Shown: positions 51,684 to 60,071 of the stretch, one piece after another
Numbering within the stretch: position 1 is the first letter of the stretch
Layout: every line of letters begins with the position of its first letter
Assembly (NCBI RefSeq): GCF_009862265.1
Contig: NZ_WWGX01000044.1
Span: 124,001 to 188,000 of the forward strand
DNA from: Streptomyces sp. SID8352
GTDB lineage: Bacteria > Actinomycetota > Actinomycetes > Streptomycetales > Streptomycetaceae
Reading direction: 5' to 3'
Length of the DNA: 64,000 nt
Position numbers and translations under genes: made by a program
The notes under the pieces: model-generated
What the model saw: only the letters and a program-made list of their open reading frames with translations
The model's database searches: none
What the model was told of the DNA's origin: nothing

Positions 51684-51802
51684 GTTGGTCACGCGTTGGC
51701 CATGTGAAGCCACTTTCGCTCGCATACGCCCTGGTCGGAGCACCTAAGAACGAGGACGGCCGGGGCCGCCACCCCCCACAGGAGAGGCCCCGGCCGTCGC
51801 AC
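51684..51802. other. Right boundary of the defence island (attR-like) and hairpin
   Basis: GTTGGTCACGCGTTGGCCAT begins at 51684, matching the left inner repeat. The 21-bp outer repeat is at 51755-51775. Its first 13 bases (51755-51767) pair with 51786-51798, making a hairpin, and a second hairpin follows (GTACGGG 51804-51810 with CCCGTAC 51822-51828). Joined to the left flank, the first stem extends to 17 perfect pairs. Confidence 0.75.
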
Positions 51803-52062
51803 GGTACGGGTCGCTCGGCGGCCCGTACTCCCTACTGCGCCGGGTCCGCGATTTCTGTCACACCCCCGGGGCGCGGTTCAATGGGGAGCCGGACGTGGAC
51901 GTGTGGCGGTTTCAAGACGTAACGTTCCTTTCGCGCCGATCCGCGGCGGGTCCGTCCCGCCGCACACTGCGGTGGACCACCGCTGCCATCAATGGAGCAA
52001 CCACGACGTCGAGAGGCGGGCCCGCGTCAGCGGCGCCGGCCGGGCGCAGAAGGGCTTGCGCG
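51803..52062. other. Promoter region of the ECF sigma gene
   Basis: About 260 bp of chromosomal DNA to the right of the island. GTTTCAAGACGTAACG at about 51909-51924 is the only less GC-rich stretch and may belong to the promoter. An open frame begins at 51895 upstream of the sigma domain, but its first 55 residues show no conserved features. Confidence 0.4.
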
Positions 52063-52725
52063 GTGCTGGGGGACGACGCGGAGCTGACCGCGGCGGTGCG
52101 TGCGGCACAGGACGGGGACGAGACCGCGTTCCGGTCCGTGTACCGGTCCGTGCACCCGCGACTGCTCGGATATGTGCGGACACTGGTCGGGGATCCGGAC
52201 GCCGAGGACGTGGCGTCCGAGGCGTGGCTGCAGATCGCCCGCGACCTGGAGCGGTTCCGGGGCGACGCGGACCGCTTCCGCGGCTGGGCCGCCCGGATCG
52301 CCCGCAACCGCGCCCTGGACCACATCCGCATGCGGGGCCGCCGCCCGGTCATCGGCGGCGACGAGACCGAACTGACGGGCAGGGCCGCCGAGTCCGACAC
52401 CGCGGGTGAGGCCATCGAGGCGCTCGGCACCGACAGCGTCCTCTGCCTCCTCTCCCAACTGCCCCAGGACCAGGCCGAGGCGGTCGTGCTGCGGGTGGTC
52501 GTCGGGCTCGACGCCAAGAGCGCCGCCGAGACCCTGGGCAAGCGCCCCGGCGCCGTCCGCACCGCCGCGCACCGCGGTCTGAAGCGCCTGGCCGAACTGC
52601 TCGGCGGCGATGCGGAATCGGGCGCGGCCCTCGACGCCCTGCCCTCGCAGCGAGAACCACGCACCCGCCCGGCGACGTCCGCGACTGTGACGCAAAGCGT
52701 CGCGCGGACGCAGAAGGACATGTGA
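52063..52725 (+). CDS. ECF RNA polymerase sigma factor
   Basis: A 220-aa sigma-70 family protein. Region 2 (about 18-95): DETAFRSVYRSVHPRLLGYV, DPDAEDVASEAWLQIARDL, FRGWAARIARNRALDHIR. Region 4 (about 140-185): LSQLPQDQAEAVVLRVVVGL, SAAETLGKRPGAVRTAAHRGLKRL. The C-terminal 30 residues are disordered (Thr/Arg/Ser). The GTG at 52063 was chosen because the sigma fold starts right after; AGAAGGG lies upstream. Its stop overlaps the start of the next gene (TGATG), so the membrane partner is the likely anti-sigma factor. Confidence 0.92.
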   Translation: MLGDDAELTAAVRAAQDGDETAFRSVYRSVHPRLLGYVRTLVGDPDAEDVASEAWLQIARDLERFRGDADRFRGWAARIARNRALDHIRMRGRRPVIGGDETELTGRAAESDTAGEAIEALGTDSVLCLLSQLPQDQAEAVVLRVVVGLDAKSAAETLGKRPGAVRTAAHRGLKRLAELLGGDAESGAALDALPSQREPRTRPATSATVTQSVARTQKDM

Positions 52726-54089
52726 TGGCCGACGAGCAGGACAGGTGGCTGGACCGCGAAACAGCGGAGACCCTGCTGCGCGGAGAGTCACCGGACACGG
52801 AGGACCCCGTGCTCCGGGAGCGGGCCGGCAAGCTGGCCGACGCCCTGGGCGCACTCTCCGCCCCACCTCCGCCCACCGGCGGGAACGACGGTGAACTCGC
52901 CGGGGAGGCCGCCGCGCTGGCCGCCTTCCGCACGGCGCGCGCCGACCGGGAGGCGGTGCCGGGCCGCGCCCCGGCGGGCCTCGGGCGCGGCAAGGGCGCG
53001 CTGCCCTCCGACGCCGGGCTGGTCCGGCTCGGCGGTGCCGGGGGCCTGTTCCGGCGGCCCCGCTGGGGCCGCCCGCTGCGGTTCGGGCTGGCCGCCGCGC
53101 TGGCCGTCGGCATGGTCGGCGGGGTCGCCGTCGCGGCCGGAACCGGAGTCCTCCCGGCGCCCTTCGGCGGTCCCCGGCCGGACTCCGCCTCCACCGTCTC
53201 CGCCGCCGAGACCCACCGCCGTCCCGCCCCCTCCCCGGAACCGCTGGACGGCACCCGGGGCGGCGCCGGCCCGGTTGTGCCGGGTGAGACCCCGGACGGG
53301 GCCAAGGGCGAACCGGCGGGGGAGGACGACCCCGACGGGACGGGCCGGACGCCCGGCGCGGGCGACCGGCGGCAGCGCCTCCTGGCCGCCTGCCGAGACC
53401 GGGGCACCGGCCGCAAACTCGACAACGCCCGCAGCCGGGTGCTGGCGGAGGCGGCCGGCGGTGCCTCCCGGGTGGCGGTGTACTGCCGCGACCTCCTCTC
53501 CGCCGGTTCCGGTGTGGTGAACGGCGACGGCCGGGTCCGCCCGGGCAACGGCAACGGCAACGGCAACGGCAAGGACGCCTCCCCCCGGCCGCGCGGCCGG
53601 GAGGCCGGGAAGAACCCCGGCAGCCAGGGGAGCCAGGGCAACGGCCAGGGGAACCAGGGCAATCAGGGCAACGGCCAGGGCAACCAGGGCAACGGTCAGG
53701 GCGACCAGGGGAACGGCCAGGGCAACCAGGGCCAGGGCCAGGGCCAGGGCAGTCAGGGCGGCCAGGGGAACCAGGGCAACGGCGGGGGGAACCAGGCGAA
53801 CAAGGGCGGCCAGGGGAGCCAGGGCGAGCAGGACGACGACGGCGACGGCGCGGCCGTTCGTCCCGGCGCCACCGCCTCCGGCCCGCCCGCCAAGGCCCCG
53901 GCCGGCCGTCCCCCGCACGCCCCGTCCGGCCGCCCGGCGGTCCCGGACGCGTCCGGGACCGGCGCCGTTCCGGCGCCCGGCTCCCTCCGCCCCGGGTCCG
54001 CCGCGACCGGCCCCGTCCGCCGCGCGGTCCCGGCCGGGGACGGGGCGCCCGCCGCCGGTGTGACACTTTCGGGCCCCCCGGCGCAGTAG
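52725..54089 (+). CDS. Membrane protein, putative anti-sigma partner with Gly/Asn/Gln repeats
   Basis: A 454-aa protein. The cytosolic N-terminus (MADEQDRWLDRETAETLLRG) is followed by a single membrane span near residues 123-142 (FGLAAALAVGMVGGVAVAAG). Outside, after a polar linker, a short folded segment has two cysteines (LLAACRDRGTG and VAVYCRDLLSAG). Then come NGNGNG and a QGNQGNGQG repeat block (about 290-365), and a Pro/Ala-rich tail. Coupled to the sigma gene by TGATG. No zinc-binding HxxxCxxC anti-sigma motif is visible, so the anti-sigma role is inferred from operon structure only. Confidence 0.82.
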   Translation: MADEQDRWLDRETAETLLRGESPDTEDPVLRERAGKLADALGALSAPPPPTGGNDGELAGEAAALAAFRTARADREAVPGRAPAGLGRGKGALPSDAGLVRLGGAGGLFRRPRWGRPLRFGLAAALAVGMVGGVAVAAGTGVLPAPFGGPRPDSASTVSAAETHRRPAPSPEPLDGTRGGAGPVVPGETPDGAKGEPAGEDDPDGTGRTPGAGDRRQRLLAACRDRGTGRKLDNARSRVLAEAAGGASRVAVYCRDLLSAGSGVVNGDGRVRPGNGNGNGNGKDASPRPRGREAGKNPGSQGSQGNGQGNQGNQGNGQGNQGNGQGDQGNGQGNQGQGQGQGSQGGQGNQGNGGGNQANKGGQGSQGEQDDDGDGAAVRPGATASGPPAKAPAGRPPHAPSGRPAVPDASGTGAVPAPGSLRPGSAATGPVRRAVPAGDGAPAAGVTLSGPPAQ

Positions 54090-54634
54090 AGAGTGAGCCG
54101 ACTGGTCATCGGCTCCGCCCGAGCCGGGGTTCCCCCCGTACCCACGGCTCGTGCACCTCGGCGCGGGCGGGGCACGTTCCCCCGGTCCCGCCCGCGCCCC
54201 ATCCCCCCACGGGCGCGACCGGACTCCCCCCGGACCGGGCCGAGAGCCCGCCCCCGCCCCCACCCTCACCTCCACGCCGCCGCCCGCGCGCTCCGCCGTA
54301 CGCCCGCGCTCCGCAACCGCCCCGGCCACCGTCCCGTGTGGCATGCGTCGGACCCGGTCGGCCCGGAGTGGGCCGGATCGCGCCGGATGCCGCCGGGGGA
54401 GCCGGAATCCGCCGGGCCAAGCCCGGACGTACCGGATCCCGGCCGGTTCGGACCGGGTCCGCACGCCGGTTCGCACCGCGCGCACGCCCCTCCGGCGCGC
54501 ACGCCGATTCGCACGGCCCCTACGCCCCTCCGGCCCGTTCGCCCCTGGCCCGTACGCCTCTCCGGCCCGGCGCGCACGCCGCCCTGCTCGGACCGCGGGT
54601 CCCTCCGGAACGCGGGCGGGCCCCGGGAGCGGTC
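54090..54634. other. Convergent spacer with short repeated words
   Basis: About 545 bp between the convergent sigma-partner and transpeptidase genes. ACGCCCCTCCGG and near variants occur three times (about 54484, 54529 and 54554), and CGCACGCC recurs. No gene, RNA or clear terminator is seen; all long frames are GC artefacts. Confidence 0.4.
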
Positions 54635-55651
54635 CTACCGGTGCACCACCACCTTGTCGCCGTCGCGCACCTGCGCGAACAGGGCCGCGACGGCCGCCTC
54701 GTCCCGGACGTTGACGCAGCCGTGCGAGGCGCCCGCGTAGCCGCGGGCCGCGAAGTCGGACGAGTAGTGCACGGCCTGGCCGCCGCTGAAGAACATGGCG
54801 TAGGGCATGGCGGTGTCGTAGAGCGTCGACCAGTGGTGGCGGGACTTCCAGAACACCTGGAACACCCCCTCCCGGGTCGGCGTGCGCTCGGAGCCGAAGC
54901 GCACCGCCATCGTCGACACCGTCCGGCCGTCGATCATCCAGCGCAGCGTCCGGCTGGTCTTGCTGATGCACAGCACCCGGCCGCTCAGGCAGCGCGGGTC
55001 CGGCGGGTCGGCGGGCTGCCCGCCCATCGGGTACAGGTCCCACTGGCCGGGGTCGCGGGTCATCCCGCGCAGCCGCTGCCAGGTGACGGTGTCGGTCCGT
55101 CCGGTGACCGGCAGCCCGCGCTTGTCCTGGAAGCCGCGCACCGCCTGCTCGGTGGGCCCGTCGTACGTGCCGGTCGGCACCCGGGAGAGCCAGGCGATCT
55201 GGCGCAGCCGGGCCTGGAGTTCGCGCACGTCGCGCCCGCTGTCGCCGGGCCGCCACAGCACCGGTGCCGGCGGCGGGGGAGGCGGGGGCGGGGCCGTCCG
55301 CACCGGCGCGGGGGCGGACGGCGCCCGCGGGGTGCCCGGCACCGGGGCGGCCGCCGGGGGTGCCGCCGGGGGCACGGTGGACGGCGGCGAGGTCACCGCG
55401 GGCCGGCCGTCGTCCGGGACGGCCGGGACGGTCGGCACGGCCGGGGCGCCGGACGGGGTCCGGGGCGGGGCCGTGCCGCCGGCCACCACCGGCGGGTTGG
55501 TGCCGCCCGCGCCGGTGAGACCGGGGCCGGTCACCGTGCAGCCGCCCGCCGCCAGCGCCACCCCGAGCGCGGCGGCGACCGCCCGCCCGGCGCCCGCGCC
55601 GCGCCCCCCGCTCCTCGTCCCGCTCCTGCTCCTGCTGCCCCTCGTGCGCAT
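54635..55651 (-). CDS. L,D-transpeptidase (YkuD) lipoprotein with peptidoglycan-binding domain
   Basis: A 338-aa exported lipoprotein. A basic signal peptide (MRTRGSRSRSGTRSGG) and lipobox VALAAGGC precede a long Pro/Ala/Thr linker. A PG_binding_1 domain (about 135-195) follows: LWRPGDSGRDVRELQARLRQ, AVRGFQDKRGLPVTG. The YkuD domain (about 215-338) has VLCISKTSRTLRWMIDG and the active-site stretch YAGASHGCVNVRD with the catalytic Cys. It would make 3-3 cross-links in peptidoglycan outside the membrane. The ATG at 55651 was picked as it gives the signal peptide. Confidence 0.92.
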   Translation of the reverse strand: MRTRGSRSRSGTRSGGRGAGAGRAVAAALGVALAAGGCTVTGPGLTGAGGTNPPVVAGGTAPPRTPSGAPAVPTVPAVPDDGRPAVTSPPSTVPPAAPPAAAPVPGTPRAPSAPAPVRTAPPPPPPPPAPVLWRPGDSGRDVRELQARLRQIAWLSRVPTGTYDGPTEQAVRGFQDKRGLPVTGRTDTVTWQRLRGMTRDPGQWDLYPMGGQPADPPDPRCLSGRVLCISKTSRTLRWMIDGRTVSTMAVRFGSERTPTREGVFQVFWKSRHHWSTLYDTAMPYAMFFSGGQAVHYSSDFAARGYAGASHGCVNVRDEAAVAALFAQVRDGDKVVVHR

Positions 55652-56008
55652 CACGGCCCCCTCGGCCCACGGCTCGGTACGGACGTCCCCCGGGGTTGTT
55701 CCCCCGCACGGCACCGCGCGAACGGCACGCGGGGGTGGTGACCGGGTCCGGACGCCGGGCGTGGAGGCGCCGTCGCGCCCCGCTGTGAGGAAGCTCCCAG
55801 CGTGTGCCCCTCCACCCGGTGGGTCCGCGCCGATACAGTCCGTCGGGGAAACCGGCCGTGCCGGAGGGTGCACAGCGCGTGGTGGACGGCGGCGCGGGCC
55901 CGCCGGGCGGCGGGGCAGGGTGCCGGACGACGTGCGGGGCGGCCGCGGCGTGCGCGTGGTACGAGTCGGGCAGGCCGAAGCAATCGCTCAGCGGGAGAGG
56001 CGTCAACC
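55652..56008. other. Divergent spacer between transpeptidase and mutase genes
   Basis: About 357 bp holding two divergent promoters. No dyad or riboswitch was recognised; in particular I saw no cobalamin riboswitch motif. GGGAGAGG lies 10 bases before the mutase ATG. Confidence 0.4.
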
Positions 56009-57589
56009 ATGGCACGCGAGTCGGAGTCGGGACTGCCCATCGAGCCGGTCTACGGGCCGGACACCCAGGCGGACTGGGACCCGGCGGAGAAGCTGGGCGA
56101 GCCCGGCGCGTACCCGTTCACCCGGGGCGTGTACCCGACGATGTACACCGGCCGTCCGTGGACGATGCGCCAGTACGCCGGGTTCGGCACGGCGACCGAG
56201 TCCAACGCGCGTTACAAGCAGCTCATCGCCAACGGCACGATGGGCCTGTCGGTCGCGTTCGACCTGCCGACCCAGATGGGCCACGACTCCGACGCCCCGA
56301 TCGCCTCGGGCGAGGTCGGCAAGGTCGGCGTGGCGATCGACTCCATCGACGACATGCGGGTGCTGTTCGACGGCATCCCCCTGGACCGGGTGTCCACGTC
56401 CATGACGATCAACGCGCCCGCGGCCCTGCTGCTCCTGCTGTACCAACTGGTCGCCGAGGAGCAGGGCGTGGGCGCCGGCGAGCTGACCGGCACGATCCAG
56501 AACGACGTGCTGAAGGAGTACATCGCGCGCGGGACGTACATCTTCCCGCCGAAGCCGTCGCTGCGGCTGATCGCGGACATCTTCCAGTACTGCCGGGCCG
56601 AGATCCCCAAGTGGAACACCATCTCCATCTCCGGCTACCACATGGCCGAGGCCGGCGCCTCGCCCGCGCAGGAGATCGCCTTCACCCTCGCCGACGGCAT
56701 CGAGTACGTGCGCACCGCCGTCGCGGCCGGGATGGACGTCGATGACTTCGCGCCCCGCCTCTCCTTCTTCTTCGTGGCCCGCACCACGATCCTGGAGGAG
56801 GTCGCCAAGTTCCGCGCGGCCCGCCGGATCTGGGCGCGCGTCATGAAGGAGGAGTTCGGCGCGCGGAACCCCAAGTCGCTGATGCTCCGCTTCCACACCC
56901 AGACGGCGGGTGTGCAGCTCACCGCCCAGCAGCCGGAGGTGAACCTGGTCCGCGTCGCCGTCCAGGGCCTGGCGGCCGTGCTGGGCGGCACCCAGTCGCT
57001 GCACACCAACTCGTTCGACGAGGCCATCGCCCTGCCCACCGACAAGTCCGCCCGCCTCGCCCTGCGCACCCAGCAGGTCCTCGCCTACGAGACCGACGTG
57101 ACCGCGACCGTCGACCCGTTCGCCGGGTCCTACGTCGTCGAGCGGATGACCGACGACGTCGAGGCCGCCGCCCTGGAGCTGATGCGCAAGGTCGAGGACC
57201 TCGGCGGCGCCGTCAACGCCATCGAGCACGGCTTCCAGAAGGGCGAGATCGAGCGCAGCGCGTACCGCATCGCCCAGGAGACCGACGCGGGCGAACGCGT
57301 CGTCGTCGGCGTCAACCGCTACCAGCTCGACGCCGAGGAGCCCTACGAGCCGCTGCGCGTCGACCCGGCCATCGAGGCGCAGCAGGCCGAGCGCCTCGCC
57401 GCCCTGCGCGCCTCCCGCGACCAGGCCGCCGTCGACGGGGCCCTGGCCGCCCTGCGCAAGGCCGCCGAGGGCGAGGACAACGTCCTCTACCCGATGAAGG
57501 AGGCCCTGCGCGCCCGCGCCACCGTCGGCGAGGTGTGCGACGCCCTGCGCGCGATCTGGGGGACGTACGTCCCGTCGGACGCGTTCTGA
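56009..57589 (+). CDS. Methylmalonyl-CoA mutase-type large subunit (no B12 domain)
   Basis: A 526-aa acyl-CoA mutase substrate-binding subunit. Motifs: YPFTRGVYPTMYTGRPWTMR, QYAGFGTATESNARYK, GLSVAFDLPTQMGHDSD, VSTSMTINAPAALLLLLY, FHTQTAGVQLTAQQPEVNLV and GGTQSLHTNSFDEAIALPT. The protein ends at ATWG-like VCDALRAIWGTYVPSD, and the DxHxxG cobalamin-binding domain is missing, so a separate small subunit of about 140 aa is needed. None is in the window. In S. coelicolor the isobutyryl-CoA mutase subunits are also at separate loci. Substrate (methylmalonyl-, isobutyryl- or another acyl-CoA) cannot be settled by eye. Confidence 0.92.
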   Translation: MARESESGLPIEPVYGPDTQADWDPAEKLGEPGAYPFTRGVYPTMYTGRPWTMRQYAGFGTATESNARYKQLIANGTMGLSVAFDLPTQMGHDSDAPIASGEVGKVGVAIDSIDDMRVLFDGIPLDRVSTSMTINAPAALLLLLYQLVAEEQGVGAGELTGTIQNDVLKEYIARGTYIFPPKPSLRLIADIFQYCRAEIPKWNTISISGYHMAEAGASPAQEIAFTLADGIEYVRTAVAAGMDVDDFAPRLSFFFVARTTILEEVAKFRAARRIWARVMKEEFGARNPKSLMLRFHTQTAGVQLTAQQPEVNLVRVAVQGLAAVLGGTQSLHTNSFDEAIALPTDKSARLALRTQQVLAYETDVTATVDPFAGSYVVERMTDDVEAAALELMRKVEDLGGAVNAIEHGFQKGEIERSAYRIAQETDAGERVVVGVNRYQLDAEEPYEPLRVDPAIEAQQAERLAALRASRDQAAVDGALAALRKAAEGEDNVLYPMKEALRARATVGEVCDALRAIWGTYVPSDAF

Positions 57590-58115
57590 CGCGAAGCCGG
57601 GGCCGGGGCCGGAGCCGGGACCGAGCCCCAGCCGGGACCTGAGCCCGAGCCGGGACCGGGAGCCGGAGGCCGGGAGCGGTGGCGCGGCGGGGCGGGGCGG
57701 TGCCGTCACACGGTGCCGCGCTTCCTCCGGGACGGGGCGCCGCGTCCCTCGCGGCCGAGTGCCGTGCCCCTCATGACCGACGAGTGCCGCGCCCCGGCGC
57801 CCCCGCGCCCCCCCGCCCCGGCGCCCCCGCGCCCCGGTGACCCGGCGAGCGCCCCCGCGCCCCGGTGACCCGGCGCCCCCGCGCCCCCGCGCCCCGGTGA
57901 CCCGGCGCCCCCGCGCCCCGGTGACCCGGCGCTCCCGTGCCCCCGCGCCGCGGTGCTGCCGGGGCGACGGGACGCCCCCGCGGCGACGGTGCGGCGCAGT
58001 GTCGTGACGGCGTGTGGCGGTGCTGCGGGGGCGTCGGGGCGGGGCTCCCGGGCCGTCGTTCCCGGCGGCCGAAACGTCCGCGCGCGGCGCGGGCCCGGCG
58101 TGCGACACTCCCCCC
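57590..58115. repeat. Non-coding region with 19-bp repeat array
   Basis: About 526 bp without a gene. Near 57600-57670 GAGCCGGGACC-type words repeat. At 57829, 57857, 57889 and 57913 an identical 19-mer, GCGCCCCGGTGACCCGGCG, occurs four times, separated by variable GCCCCCGC-rich linkers (periods 28, 32 and 24). It is not a CRISPR array: repeats are short and spacers are tiny and repetitive. Confidence 0.75.
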
Positions 58116-58766
58116 ATGTTCGGCGTCATAAACCTCCCCACCTACCTGGCGGGACTGGCCCTCATCATCCTGCTGCCCGGTCCCAACTCGCTCTACGTCC
58201 TGTCCGTCGCCGCCCGCCGGGGCGTACGGGCGGGATACACCGGCGCCGCCGGGGTCTGGTGCGGGGACGCCGTGCTGATGACCCTCTCGGCGGCCGGTGT
58301 GGCCTCGCTGCTCAAGGCCAACGACGTGCTGTTCGGCATCGTGAAGTACGCCGGTGCCGGATACCTGACGTGGCTCGCGGTCGGGATGCTGCGGGCGGCG
58401 TGGGGGGTGTGGCGCACCCGGCACGAGCGGGCGGCGCCGGGCACCGGGGAGCCGGTCGCCGACGACGAGCGGCCCTTCCGGCGGGCCCTGGTCATCAGCC
58501 TGATCAACCCGAAGGCGATCCTCTTCTTCGTCGCCTTCTTCGTGCAGTTCGTCGACCCGGCGTACGCGCACCCGACGCTGTCCTTCGTCGTCCTCGGCGC
58601 CCTCGCCCAGGCGGCCAGCGTGCTCTACCTGAGCGCCCTGATCTTCGGCGGCACCCGGCTGGCCGCGGCCTTCCGCAGCCGCAGGCGGCTGTCGGCGGGG
58701 GCGACGTCGGCGGCGGGCGCGCTGTTCCTGGGCTTCGCGGTGAAGCTCTCGCTCGCCGGCGCGTAG
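58116..58766 (+). CDS. LysE/RhtB-family exporter
   Basis: A 216-aa inner-membrane amino-acid or metabolite exporter with six hydrophobic segments. Family signature: YLAGLALIILLPGPNSLYVLSVAARRGVRAG (PGPN motif near residue 22), then GVWCGDAVLMTLSAAGVAS, and RRALVISLINPKAILFFVAFFVQFVDP (NPKA motif near 130). Length is typical of LeuE/RhtB proteins. Start ATG at 58116. The substrate cannot be told from sequence. Confidence 0.93.
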   Translation: MFGVINLPTYLAGLALIILLPGPNSLYVLSVAARRGVRAGYTGAAGVWCGDAVLMTLSAAGVASLLKANDVLFGIVKYAGAGYLTWLAVGMLRAAWGVWRTRHERAAPGTGEPVADDERPFRRALVISLINPKAILFFVAFFVQFVDPAYAHPTLSFVVLGALAQAASVLYLSALIFGGTRLAAAFRSRRRLSAGATSAAGALFLGFAVKLSLAGA

Positions 58767-58823
58767 GAGGCCCCGTCCCGGCACCCGGCCCCGGCGCGCG
58801 GGTGCCGGGTGCGCGGGGTTCCG

Positions 58824-59807
58824 CTAGCGGTCGGGGCGGGCGCGGCGGGTCGCGCGGTGGCGGCGTACCGCCCGGGTGACGGCCGGGGGCAGGACGTCGA
58901 GGGCGATCCGCCGGGCCCGCTCGCGCGGCGGGGTGCGCGGCGCGGTGCCGGGGCGGGGTGCCCCCGGCTGCCGGGTCTGGCCCGGGACCGGGGCGCCGCT
59001 CCCGTCCGCCGTCCGCGCCGGGGCGGCAGGGTCCGGGGCGTCCCGGTGCCGGGAAGGCGGCAGCGACGGCGGACGTACCGTCCGGCCCTTGGCGCGGGCC
59101 CGGACCAGCCGGTGGCCCGCCACCCGTTCCACGCCCACCCCGCAGTCGTCCCGCCCGCGCAGCGCCGCGAGCAGCCGCTCCCGGGCGGGTTCCGGGTCGC
59201 CCCAGGTGCCGTACATCTTGCGGCTGCTCAGGCAGACCGGGCGCAGCCCCCGGTTGAGCACCGCCTCCCACGCGGCGGCGGCCACGCCCGGGGTGTGCTC
59301 GGTGCGGAAGTCGTCCAGGACGACGATCCCGTCGGGGCGCAGCAGTTCGCGGGCGGCGCCGATGTCGCCGTGCACGTGCTCGTAGAGGTGTGAGGCGTCG
59401 ATGTGGACGAACCGGCAGCTCCCGGGCGCGACCGTGCCGGTGATCGCCGAGGTGGGGGCCTGCACGACGGTGGGCAGCGCGTCGTGGAAGGAGAGGTAGT
59501 TCCGCTCGAACGAGAGCCGGGTCAGGGAGGCGTAGGAGCGTGCCGTCTCCGCCCGGTTCGCGTCGTCGGGCGCGTCGGCGCCGAAGAGGTCGCAGACGGT
59601 CAGGGTCTCGCCGTCCCGCAGGTGGTGGCCCAGCAGGATGGCGCTCTTGCCCATGTACGCGCCCAGTTCGAGCAGGTCGCCGCGGGTGTCGTCGTTCTCC
59701 TGCCACTCCAGCAGCCAGGAGAACAGCACCTGGTCGAGGGGCTGGAACCAGCCGGGGACGTCGTTCAGCTCACGGGGGAACTCGTGCGTTGCCTGCGCGG
59801 TCGCCAT
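58824..59807 (-). CDS. Class I SAM-dependent methyltransferase (TylF/MycF-like fold)
   Basis: A 327-aa protein. The Rossmann core has GDLLELGAYMGKSAILLGHHL (motif I), LTVCDLFGADAPDDAN (acidic loop), FVHIDASHLYEHVHGDI, and LRPDGIVVLDDFRTEHTPGV, where Asp residues may bind metal as in class I macrocin-type O-methyltransferases. The C-terminal 100 residues are basic and proline-rich, ending RRHRATRRARPDR. ATG at 59807 gives MATAQATHEFPREL. It is near glycosyltransferase genes, so a sugar or polymer methylation is plausible. Confidence 0.85.
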   Translation of the reverse strand: MATAQATHEFPRELNDVPGWFQPLDQVLFSWLLEWQENDDTRGDLLELGAYMGKSAILLGHHLRDGETLTVCDLFGADAPDDANRAETARSYASLTRLSFERNYLSFHDALPTVVQAPTSAITGTVAPGSCRFVHIDASHLYEHVHGDIGAARELLRPDGIVVLDDFRTEHTPGVAAAAWEAVLNRGLRPVCLSSRKMYGTWGDPEPARERLLAALRGRDDCGVGVERVAGHRLVRARAKGRTVRPPSLPPSRHRDAPDPAAPARTADGSGAPVPGQTRQPGAPRPGTAPRTPPRERARRIALDVLPPAVTRAVRRHRATRRARPDR

Positions 59808-60071
59808 GGACCGAGGATGCCCCGCGCCGGGGTGAAAAGCATCTGTCCCGCACAATCCGACAGAAGGAACATCACATATTCATGCCATTGGCTGGTGCGG
59901 GCGTTCGCCCACGGGAGTTCACCCGACGGCCATCCGGAACGGGTGACGCGGTCTCCCGGGCGCTCCTAGCGTGCAGCGGTGTGCCGCGCGGCGCCGTGCC
60001 AGGGGCCGGGCCGCGGGGCGACAGCGCCGATCCCTTCCCGCCCGGCCGCCGGGCGCCCGTCCCGTCCGGGA
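59808..60071. other. Divergent spacer with A/T-rich promoter-like stretch
   Basis: The stretch around 59855-59895 (ACAATCCGACAGAAGGAACA and following ATATTCATG) is clearly less GC-rich than the rest and likely holds promoters for the methyltransferase or acyltransferase genes. The acyltransferase start could also lie within this spacer at 59979. Confidence 0.4.

Larger units (their letters stand above)
45252..51775. mobile_element. Defence island bounded by direct repeats, no integrase
   Basis: A segment of about 6.5 kb with four co-directional genes (ietA, ietS, EACC1, caspase), lower GC than both sides, and direct repeats at its ends. The outer flanks joined together make a perfect 17-bp hairpin (45248-45264 with 51786-51802), which looks like the empty site. 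No integrase, transposase or resolvase is seen within, so it was probably mobilised in trans or has lost its recombinase. Confidence 0.7.

Noticed and set aside
53620..53830. Tandem DNA repeat as a separate non-coding element
   Set aside because: It is in frame within a real gene and encodes the QGNQGNGQG protein repeat.
52788..56015. A 1075-codon open frame on the minus strand
   Set aside because: It spans the sigma partner gene and the transpeptidase gene in another frame, has Arg/Gly/Pro-dominated composition and no domain. High GC removes stop codons by chance.
57829..57931. CRISPR-like array
   Set aside because: The repeats are 19 bp, the intervals are 5-13 bp and themselves repetitive, and no cas gene is present.
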